Of a stretch of 64,000 nt of DNA, positions 55,200 through 64,000 are shown one piece after another. The position numbers were made by a program, and so were the translations under genes. A model generated the notes under the pieces. The model was not told where the DNA came from. It was given only the letters and a program-made list of their open reading frames with translations, and did not search any database. The stretch is from assembly GCA_002633005.1 (NCBI GenBank), contig NMRA01000848.1, positions 10,672 to 74,671 on the forward strand. Reading direction: 5' to 3'. This DNA comes from Phoronis australis (Eukaryota > Phoronida > Phoronidae). Numbering within the stretch: position 1 is the first letter of the stretch; the number at the start of each line of letters is the position of its first letter.

Positions 55200-57160
55200 G
55201 TCATCTGAAGTCGTGCAAAGTGCCACAGAAGTTTGAAAGTATATCGGAATTACAGCTGATTCTTGCCAGAGCTAGAGATAGGAGGTTGGACTGGCAAATC
55301 AATGGAAATGCGCAGTACACATCGACATGAGTTTGGACTTGGCTTTAGACAAAATTGACGTGCTGTTATCCAAAACACACAGCATATTGTCAGAGGGATA
55401 AACCAGGAACAAGCAAAACAGGATCTGATGTCATCTCTCACCCCACACCAAGTTTTGGTTGTAATGGATTTTGCAATGAAGTTCATACCCATCAGTTTCC
55501 GTGAAGCACAGTCCGACTGGTTTGGAAAAAAGGATCTCAGGTAAAAATAAATCCTGAATTAGTATTCAAGGTGTTGCAAATTCTCAAATGTGCTCAATAT
55601 TAAACAGAAAGCCATTGATGAACAATTTTGTTGCCTTTACCTCTTTTTAGTTTATTGATTTACTGTAACAGTACAAGATACAAGGAGTGTGCACTAATAT
55701 CTAGTTTTTTTCTTGCCATTTCCCAACAAAAGCTTGACAGTGATGCATTCTTTGTCTCTTAGTAGATTTTGCACACAAACCTTCATTTTAACTGAAGCCA
55801 TTTTGTACTTATGTATGATTTTCATATCTTTGTGAAGGGGAAATTTCCCCCTCCCTAGAAATGTTTTGACGGAGCTACTGATATAATAACGTGTTGAGAC
55901 GAACCATGTTTGAAGTTGAGTTGTGTGATTGCGGTTTAGGTGGTAATAAGATTTAATAAGGTAGTTCTTTAAACTAGCTGACCTATTTGAGATACATAAT
56001 TGTTGTATTTCAGGTACATACTTACATCCATACTCTAGATGCCTGCAATCAAGACTCTTTCACTGTTTGCTGTTTACCGCTAGATGTGCTAAGGCAGGTG
56101 AAACCTAGGGATCCACAAATAACGGAAGCTCCGACAATGCCTATTGTTACCATTCAGCTGCCCTTCTGATTCATTTGTTCTACATATCTGGTAACACCGG
56201 CATCTGTGCTACGACTTCAGTGAAAGTCAGAAGGGAAAAGACATCTGTGACAGGAAAATCGCACCCTTGAAGTCCCATGCCAAGTACTTCGTCAATGAAG
56301 GCAACAAAATGCAGTCTACCTGAAACATGCGCTAGAGTCTAGAGGAGGTGCCAAAGGCTGTTATGTGTCGGCCTGTAGTGTGACTGCCCTAAAGGTCCTT
56401 CCCAAGCACAGTATCCCAGGGATAAGTTTGCTGACAAACTTTGAGTATTCCGCCGATGGCATTCGAGCATGGAAGGCCTATAGAGTAGGGGAGGGAAAAC
56501 TTGTCATCAAAAAATCATGTAAATTGTTGCCTGTGAAAAGTCTTGACCTTGCAACACTCGAGTGTTTTACAACTCCAAGGGTTGAGTCGGGGCTGGTATC
56601 CCGTGAACGTCATACGAAGTTCACATGCACACCCTATGGGTGCTCGAAATATTTTCCTACAGATGCTGAGCTAAATGAGTACTTGGATGTTGGTGCTCAT
56701 TCATCATCCCTCCAGAACGAGACTCAGTTCGACCACATTTCAAGACAATCTGATATGTTATCTACTACCGCAGCTGTATCATCACCTGAGTTTTCTGCCG
56801 TTTACGTTGTTGATCAAGTTGCCGCAGGATTGGGCCCTGAAAAGTATTAGAAAAGCAGTCCGCTTCTCTGACAAGGTAAAGACATAACCCAGTGATATAT
56901 TTCCTGAAGGTGAACAGTCAAGCAGAAAACAACAGCCAGCTGAGGTTGTAAAGATGATGCGAGAAGCCAAGAATAAGCAAGGGAAAGTTTTCTCCTCTGA
57001 AGAGTGGCTGTCGGAGCAGCAGATGGCTGGATTTTTCTTCCGTATGGTTGCCGCGTCTCGAATCCGAAATATTCAGAATATTGAAGATGCTGCTGCTGCC
57101 CACGAGTTTGCCTCAAAGAATGACTTGGAGCTTGAAGTCATGAATGAATTATCATCATAA
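55200..57160 (+). pseudogene. Degenerate coding repeat, second uncharacterised family
   Basis: Plus-strand frames in order: SSLTPHQVLVVMDFAMKFIP then FREAQSDWFGKKDL (about 55425-55535); DFSESQKGKDICDRKIAPLK then SHAKYFVNEGN (about 56215-56310); an open stretch 56365-56850 with FTCTPYGCSKYFPTDAELNE; and VKMMREAKNKQGKVFSSEEW then LSEQQMAGFFFRMVA (56950-57160). The MD-AMKF / RE-Q-DWFGK / DFS--Q-GKD-CDR / C-x(4)-C-x-K-F zinc-finger-like / EWL---QI--FF succession is familiar from repeated hypothetical proteins of corals and other invertebrates. Frames are broken by stops. Lies within the kringle 2-3 intron. Confidence 0.6.
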
Positions 57161-59183
57161 ACTGTAGGAAATTTAACATGTTTTAGTTGTTGTCTATTCT
57201 TATGATATTGTTGTGGTCATCATTATAGTAGCTAGGGGACTGGGGTCCACCCTGGGCGAAATTGGGAAACATGGAAGATGACGCAAATTCGGGGCTTCCA
57301 TGGGGGAGAGATTTGAGTGGTGGCCGTTTGGGAAAAATAATCCAAGCCACTGATGGTCAACATTGAAATCTTCTGTCACTTTTTACTAGCGTTTTTTGTT
57401 TTATGTTCAGTTTGAGACTCGTAAAGCATACTTTTTACATGGTTGATTCTATTGAAACTACTGAGATTTTTATAGGAGTGATTATCTAGTTTTGAGAAAT
57501 GTCTATCTTAGACATGTGAACTGAGCAAAATAAAAGGACTTAGTGTTTCAGTAGCTCTTGTTTTCTTCAAACAAAATGCATTTTTTGAAGTGTTGTGTAG
57601 AAATGCATCATACACTAAACCTAGCATACCTTCAAGAAACTGTGGTTTTGAGTCCGCCGCTTGAACGAAATTTACACATTGTGAAACTTTTAGCTGGTAA
57701 GTCGCAACAACACCCAATTGCTTAAATACTGGTTTGGAAAGCAGGTGTCTCGGATATCAATGAAGCTATTATTTTTTCAATCGTAAATATCCGTACCTGT
57801 TATTTTTCTGAAATTGAAAATTCCATTGGCGCACTGCCACCATGCTCGGCCGCTTTTGTGTAGTACAAGAAGCATTGCGTGACACTTTGTATGTCCAATA
57901 ACGCGACATTTCTGCTCGTATCCACCATCCTCTTTTCACTTGTGATCTCGAAGGTCTTGATTAGTTTTAGTATGAACGTTGCTAATAGTTTGAGAGGACT
58001 TTTTCAAGCGCATATACAGGGATTTGTTCAGGTCTGAATTTGGACCAGCATGCACTGCAGGCAGTGCGTGGGATTCTTAGTCAATTATGGTGTTTGAAAA
58101 CTGACCAAGCAATGGGTAATGGTCACCCTTAATAAGAATAAAACCTGCTTCTCTGAAGTATGAGATGGTGATGGGTTTGTATTATTAACTCATAAGTACA
58201 TTAAACTTGACTTTTTTGGTTTCTGTAATCCTATAACAAATTTTTATTTTTGCACCAGCAAAACTGAAAATCCGCGAAGAAACATCTCTCATACAGCTTC
58301 CCATGATCTCCTTCGTCACTGATGCAGCAAAGCGAATGATATTTGTTCTACAGTGTATTTGGCATCTTGGTCGATAGATAATTGCACAATCGAGTAGCGC
58401 CTCTAGAGTGTTTTAATCAAACTGACAGTCACAGATTGGCAGAAAAGTGTGTAAGTGAGTTATGTAAAAAGTGACTGCACAAAAATTGTGAAAGAGACAA
58501 GATTTTTAATTCTTGTGTTGGGTTGAACAAAGACAGCTGTAACAGATGGAAGTTAACTCATGTTCCAAAAGAATCCGATATAGATTTGGGAGAGTGATAA
58601 AAATGCTTAAAAATGGCCTTAATAATAAGTAGTGAAAATGATATTTTTGTAGGCTAAAATGGGAGAACATAAAAAATCAATAAATCCACACGAACTAGTT
58701 TTTCTTGTATTTTATTCTTTCTTCTTTCTGCTATATAGTTATTTTTTCAATAGCGTCAAGCGATGATGTGCTGTTGCTGACAAAAGTCACCTACTTCCAA
58801 GTACTATTGTTTGCTATTTTTCAGAAAAAATACTAAGTGGTCGTAAAAAGGGTTAAAAGGAACTCGGAAACTTTTAAAAATTCAGGTTTAGGTTTCTTTT
58901 GACAAGGCCAGCTGATGTGCTAAGTTTCAAAAAAATTGGTGATTTTCCATATATAGCCCACCATCTGGTTTTTACATGGAATTGCTCTTAAGTGTTGTCT
59001 GCTTAGATTACCGTGTGACGCGTGGGCTGGACTGTCTTTTTGTCGCGGTATGCTCACAATAAAAACATCTTGGGAAATTTACGTGTTGTGGTTTAGTTCT
59101 TATTTACACGGAATGGCGCAAATACCGACGACTCGTTTGATGCACTTTGTGTCCCGAATGCAAAGCTGTACAATGCCTTACAG
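57161..59183 (+). other. Intron without recognised features
   Basis: AT-rich sequence between the degenerate coding repeat and kringle 3. Nothing supported. Confidence 0.6.
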
Positions 59184-59483
59184 AGCTAAGCACCGAGGTG
59201 CCAAACTACACTTGCAAAGTTGATGCAACGGGACTAGAGTACAACGGCACGCTTGCAACCGCGTTAACGGGACAGAAGTGCAGGAAGTGGTCCAGTCCAG
59301 AAATTCAGAGGCATATTACTTCAACCAGAATGATAACCCAAACATACAACGGCTGGCCCAAAACAATACAGACTTCGAATTTCTGTCGAAATCCAGACGG
59401 TGAGCCTCGTGGGCCCTGGTGTTACATAGAAGACGAAGATGTGCCATCGTACCGATTCTGTGAAATTAAAATTTGCGACAGCG
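59184..59483 (+). CDS. WSC-kringle gene exon 8: kringle 3
   Basis: A 300 bp phase 1-1 exon. The acceptor is taken as GCCTTACAG (AG at 59182-59183); the earlier AAAG at 59165 is in the same phase and cannot be excluded. It reads STEVPNYTCKVDATGLEYNG, GQKCRKWSSPEI, then SNFCRNPDGEPRGPWCYIED and YRFCEIKICDSG, ending before GTAAGT at 59484. Six cysteines and CRNPDG-x(3)-GPWC make a canonical kringle. The coding frame stays open for about 50 codons past the donor. Confidence 0.93.
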
Positions 59484-59692
59484 GTAAGTATTCAACGCTG
59501 TTGCTGTCCCATGTTGACATATATCTGTTCAGAACAGAGTCATCAAAACAATCAATGTTTGTGACATTTCGTATCGCCGTAGTTATGTCGTTCTGTCTGA
59601 TTTTGTCAGAAAGTGGCTCACAACCTATTGTTTAAAAAACCAAAAACTGAGTGGAATGCATGCCTTATGCGTTTCTTTGGCATACATTTCAG

Positions 59693-59808
59693 GACAGACG
59701 GAATACTTGAAATCCGGCGAAGGAGCAACCAGCCGGTTTTGCTACAAATCTGAAACCATTGTACTTCTCTATTGCTTTTTGGCACATCTGACTTATGGTC
59801 AACTGTAG
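59693..59808 (+). CDS. WSC-kringle gene exon 9: hydrophobic C-terminus and stop
   Basis: Begins after ACATTTCAG (AG at 59691-59692) in the correct phase and reads GQTEYLKSGEGATSRFCYKS then ETIVLLYCFLAHLTYGQL and TAG. Small residues (SGEGA), a short spacer and a terminal hydrophobic tail with almost no cytoplasmic residues fit a GPI-anchor signal. The tail is short and includes His and Gln, so a secreted form is possible. Confidence 0.7.
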
Positions 59809-60018
59809 CTTGAGTAAGTTATTTTACTAAAGTACTCGTGGATTCGTTGAAGCTGTTATAAAATCAAATGATGAATTTTAATTTGAAACGTTTATCGGCG
59901 TAGCATCAACATGTTACGTGCTCTATCTGGAGGTGACTTCTAGTACACGTGATCATTGCTTGAGACCAGGCTCCAAAATTACGTCACGTCTTTTTATTCG
60001 CCGAGTGTGGTGTAAAGC

Positions 60019-60024
60019 AATAAA
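60019..60024 (+). terminator. Candidate polyadenylation signal (AATAAA)
   Basis: AATAAA 211 bases after the stop of the WSC-kringle gene. Confidence 0.45.
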
Positions 60025-60038
60025 AAAATAATTACAGG

Positions 60039-60500
60039 CGGTCTGATACACGTTGTACCAGACGTGGGCAGGCCGCGCATGTTGGCCCATTGCAATCATC
60101 ACCTGGAACTAGTTTTATGCTTTAAAACCGAGTTGAGGGGCTAGAAACCATACTCACGGTTTTAGCAGTGTGACCTAGTGGAACTCGATCCACCACCTCG
60201 AGTAAATAATGTGGGGACCTATCACCCTCCTTTATAAAGTAATTCCACGAACTATCATATCTTTCCAAACCCGAGGAACCACTTCTAGTCTTACATGTAG
60301 CTAAAAATGCATGCGGTCTGGTATACGTTGAACTAGACGTGCACGGGCCGCTATTTGGACCCAGTGCACTGATCACATGGAACCATCCCAGTATATGCTT
60401 TATTAAAATATAGTTGAACGCGAGCTGTAGAGCTAGATCCCTGAATGAAGGGTCTACCAGTGTGTTCCAGTGGGACCCAAACCAGCGTCCTTGGTTAAAG
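60039..60500 (+). repeat. Two diverged tandem repeat units
   Basis: CGGTCTGATACACGTTG at about 60039 and CGGTCTGGTATACGTTG at about 60313 start two related segments. Each continues through a TAGACGTG/CAGACGTG block, GGAACTAG/GGAACCAT, TATGCTTTA, a GAG-CTAGA block and AGTGTGACC/AGTGTGTTCC. SINE-like in size, but no clear pol III boxes. Confidence 0.5.
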
Positions 60501-63500
60501 AAAGTGCATAATTGTCCCACTGTGCCGCAACGCTTCCTCTTCCAAAAAATCACTTTCAGTTTTTAATTCATAATTAGTCTTTGCACATGACAAATGTGTA
60601 GGTAATCGAATTAGTTATACCGTAGCAGCCGCGCAAACAGTGTGACACTTGGCAAACTTTTATATGAGATTTCAAAAAAGCCTCATCTATATAAACTAAT
60701 GAATAAATCCCCATTGAAATGGACCGTTATTTTTCAGCGGAGTCACTATATTTGTGCAATATACTTGTCATTTTTCGAGAACTAAGGTACACTTCAGTGA
60801 AATGAAATATAACATGTTTTACTACTAGATGCTTACTCACCGTGAAATGGCTATTCCTAAATCTACGCAATAAATTTCACACAGGACCCCTTATGCACTG
60901 TAAACAAGTCAAAAGTCACTTTGTAGTGAATATACAGGATAGCCAAAACAATCTCGGTATAGCATACTTCCATATTAAATCGATTTATTTTGCTGTAAAA
61001 GTTTTAAAATGAAATTTCGTGTAGATTCGAAGATTTTTTCCTATAAGCACCTGGGTGTTAGCTGGAAAATTCTTTGAGTGCCTGTGCTCATGTGTATTGT
61101 TAGAAGTGGAGAATTTGAAAACACTATTTGGATGAGAGTTCGCATTTTGCCTGTGTTTCAAAAATGTAGATCTGGTGATTTTTTTTCTAGAAATTCATGC
61201 ACTGCTCAAATGGAATAATGCACACTCAAGCAGTAGATTCACCGAGATCGGTTTAAAAGGTATTTTTACAAGCTTCGTGCTACATGTATAGGCTTCTTTA
61301 AGACACATGCAATTGGCCGTTATCTCAAACTACTACTCCAGACGCGACCGTTATCTTTGCACAATTTTTCCTGTTTTGTACAACCTTTAGTTTTTGCCCA
61401 AGTAGTAACCAACAATGATTGTGGGATGTCACGGTCCTGACATCCCTTTGGGGCCTCTCCTTCCTGCTGTAGTAAAATGAGAGAAGATTTAGCCCGTCTT
61501 TTTCATCCAGCCAGAATGGAAAAAACGAACGAACGCTATATTGATCTTAATCATAAAACCATTGACCGGTCATAGCTCAACTCGTTTGGCAGAACTAACG
61601 TGAAGTGGTGATCCCAGAATTTTAAATATAGACACGTACTTTCACAGCACACGCAGTGTGACTTGTTCTTGTAGGTGTACTCAACCCTTTAGCCATTTGC
61701 CTGTCGTGTTCCGTAGCTTAATTATGGGTGACACAGTGGAAATTTCACATCTCATAATCAATTGCGTTTCAGCTCCAAGAACGCGTTGGTAGTGCACTCG
61801 GAAAGAGACAGAAAAAGACTGGAGACGGACTGGATTTGAAATTACATATCTACATGTACATTATGTGAATATATGTAGGTTGCACTCCATGCAATAGTCA
61901 CCAGAGTACCTTGAGTCGAAATCAACAAGAGTTTCATTTCTACTTTAGTCAGCATTTAGTTCCTTCTATATATACATGTACATACACATGCACTCATATG
62001 CATGTATACACTCACGGACGCGCACACGCGCACGCACACATACACACATGCACACACTCACATACGCGCGAGCGCAGGCACACACGTCCTTCCGGCGCCC
62101 ACCACCCGATGTTATGTCTTCAAACCACTTGACTGACCTTCGTGAATTTTGCAAAGCATTTCCTATCGTAGTTGGGGCGGCACGAGGGCGATTCGAATAC
62201 TGCTGTGTTCCCTAATGAAAGTTGTGTGTGTTCACTTTAGCCTCTGTTATATCTACCGAGACCCCTCAATATTTTTTCATAAATGTGGTGAATGCATTTT
62301 TATAATGGCGTCAAAACGTTACCATTTACGAACGGATTTTATGTAACCTGGGCCTCCAGTTGCCATTTTTACGCCCTCTTATATCTATATGTGTGGTAGT
62401 CGTCATACGGTCCGGGAGTCTGGTTGTCTTTTCGAAATCTCAAACAAATTAATAGATATTGAAAAGACATGGTATTCGCCGAGCATGGTCTAGACCAATA
62501 ACTAACTGTCAGTTCTTTGAAATACAAAAAGCACCTGCAAAAGGATCAAGCTCGGACCGTATTTGAAGGTGTAATTGGTCAAAATCGAGTTTTGACGGAA
62601 GCAGATTTATTGCATTTTAAATAACTTTTGATTTCAAATGGTGTCGGGAAAACGCTGCGGACTAATCCCAGTCTTCAGTTTTGTGGTATTCTTTAAACTG
62701 ACAAACATACACAGATTGTGCTTCCACAGAAAAAACACAGTCGCAATGCCGTGTGACGTGTTTTATAGACACTGAAACCCAATTTGTAGCATTTTTCTTT
62801 AGCAAAGCGAGGTAAAACAGGTCTTTTTCCACATGTATATGAAATTCGCTTCTATTACAAACATCTGTCTTCCTGGTAGATCAAATGGCGCTGATGGCAA
62901 TGAGCACTAGTAGCACAGTTGTGTGGAGACGGCACCTAATTTGTGACGGTGCGCCATCTTGAAACGGCCGAGTGTCGTCGTCAGGCGCATCTGAAAAAAG
63001 TGCAGGTTTATAACCTGTGTCCTTACAGTCTTGATAAACACAGCTCCAGAATGTGCAGGTAAAGTGAGAAACTCTTCGATCAAGGCCACGTGACAGCTCC
63101 GGGCGCTTCAAAACTTAACCTCATTGTTACTACTAACATTATTTTCAGGTAGCAACTTAACCGTTAAACTTCGAAACTACTCAATGTCTCAAAAGACATT
63201 CACTGCAGATTTTGTTAGATCCTTAAGCATATGGAAAATTCGTCTCTGGAACTCTTTCAGTTGCATCTGATGGAGCAGGTCAAGCAAGATGGGATATCTA
63301 CTCAAACATTAGTTTTTCAAATGGCTCTCGACGCAGCTTCGGAGAATTATTCAATAGAGCACTTTTTGAAATGCACAAAACGGAAATGAGAAATAAATGA
63401 AGGTTGTATTCGTTAATCAGTCTGATAAAAGCCAACACGATCGTTAATTGCCTCTTATGAACGACGGTGTGTGGAAGGTGCAAACAAACCTGATGATCAT

Positions 63501-64000
63501 AGATGGCCATCTTGCTGTTAACTGTTCCCGGTGCCAAATATTAAGCATCTACGTTAACAGCAATAGGAGAGAACTATGTCCGGCAGCAGTTCAAAGGAGG
63601 TCTAAACCTTCAACTAGATAGACTCTCGTAGAAGTGATACACCTGATTTCTTCAATAACTCAGGTCTACACCATTATTCAAGAAGTATGGTTTAAATAAA
63701 CGCGCTACATTTGAGGCAAATATCCATATTCAGTATTCATATTACTTGTTCAAAATGTACTGGAGCTATGAGATACATGATTTGCCAGCGCAGTTCACTT
63801 TCAATGAAGAACAATATTGAAACATAATTCTAGAATAAGATGATCCATTACCATCTTCAATAGCCCTCTAATGTTTTAGACTCTGCAGCTCAGACTGTCC
63901 ATGTTCACATAGCCTGCCAGTAAATATGGTAAACACTTTCTACCATATCCCCGAGGTACCCCTGCTTGATAAAATGACCATGGCTGGTCAACGGGTGGAT
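60501..64000. other. Downstream region without supported genes
   Basis: A CA/CG-rich simple repeat lies at about 61976-62085. Short frames near 62881-63111 and 63298-63537 (minus) show no domain or splice support. Nothing else is recognised. Confidence 0.6.

Larger units (their letters stand above)
36222..59808 (+). other. WSC-kringle gene locus, signal peptide to stop
   Basis: Nine inferred exons: 36222-36315, 37204-37307, 41598-41766, 44988-about 45196, 45805-46107, 48060-48377, 51956-52237, 59184-59483 and 59693-59808. They encode a signal peptide, a WSC domain over two exons, a half WSC, a full WSC, three kringles and a short hydrophobic C-terminus. The last five exons are joined by phase-1 introns. 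WSC plus kringle is the combination known in Kremen proteins (kringle-WSC-CUB), but the order and number differ and no CUB is present. An extracellular, probably membrane-anchored protein is inferred. The fourth exon's 3' boundary is unresolved. AATAAA at 60019-60024 is a candidate polyadenylation signal. Confidence 0.8.

Noticed and set aside
15961-62085. Simple repeats as a CRISPR array
   Set aside because: Units are 2-4 bases without spacers, and the genome is eukaryotic.

Overview
This window is animal (metazoan) genomic DNA. Genes are split into short exons with GT-AG introns and conserved phases, the encoded domains are metazoan extracellular modules, and the introns are full of transposon remnants, MITEs and microsatellites. 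The abundant TACATGTA-type palindromes, Penelope-like elements, TTAA-flanked THAP elements and WSC/kringle/CTLD/TSP1 modules suggest a marine invertebrate such as a lancelet, hemichordate or lophotrochozoan. The sequence alone does not fix the species. Three single-N junctions (8017, 24393, 38894) and one 38-base N run (29693-29730) show it is a draft assembly.

Layout. (1) Positions 2-19310, plus strand: nine exons of an ADAM-type metalloprotease-disintegrin gene, entered in the middle of its disintegrin domain. The exon order is disintegrin end, cysteine-rich (two exons), a second complete disintegrin domain (two exons), EGF-like (two exons), then two thrombospondin type 1 exons. The 3' end was not found with confidence. 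(2) Positions 21945-25862, minus strand: one complete two-exon secreted C-type lectin-domain gene, and a near-identical first exon of a second copy (or second allele) whose last exon is missing at a single-N junction. (3) About 26.4-36.2 kb: repeats and no convincing gene, except a 1.68 kb TTAA-flanked DNA transposon (33785-35463) with about 150 bp inverted ends, a P2RX7_C-like ORF and a frameshifted THAP-domain ORF. (4) Positions 36222-59808, plus strand: a gene running from signal peptide to stop codon, encoding WSC, half-WSC, WSC, three kringles and a hydrophobic C-terminus that could be a GPI signal. (5) About 59.8-64 kb: no supported gene.

Both large genes are modular extracellular proteins built from domain exons, mostly phase 1-1, in the same orientation. 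The WSC-kringle gene has its own signal-peptide exon, so it is treated as a separate gene from the ADAM gene. Introns hold Penelope-like, LINE and two uncharacterised coding-repeat remnants, four copies of one MITE family (one inserted in a LINE), three copies of another, and several foldback elements.

All exon boundaries come from reading splice consensus, phase and family motifs by eye. No alignment, transcript or database search was run.
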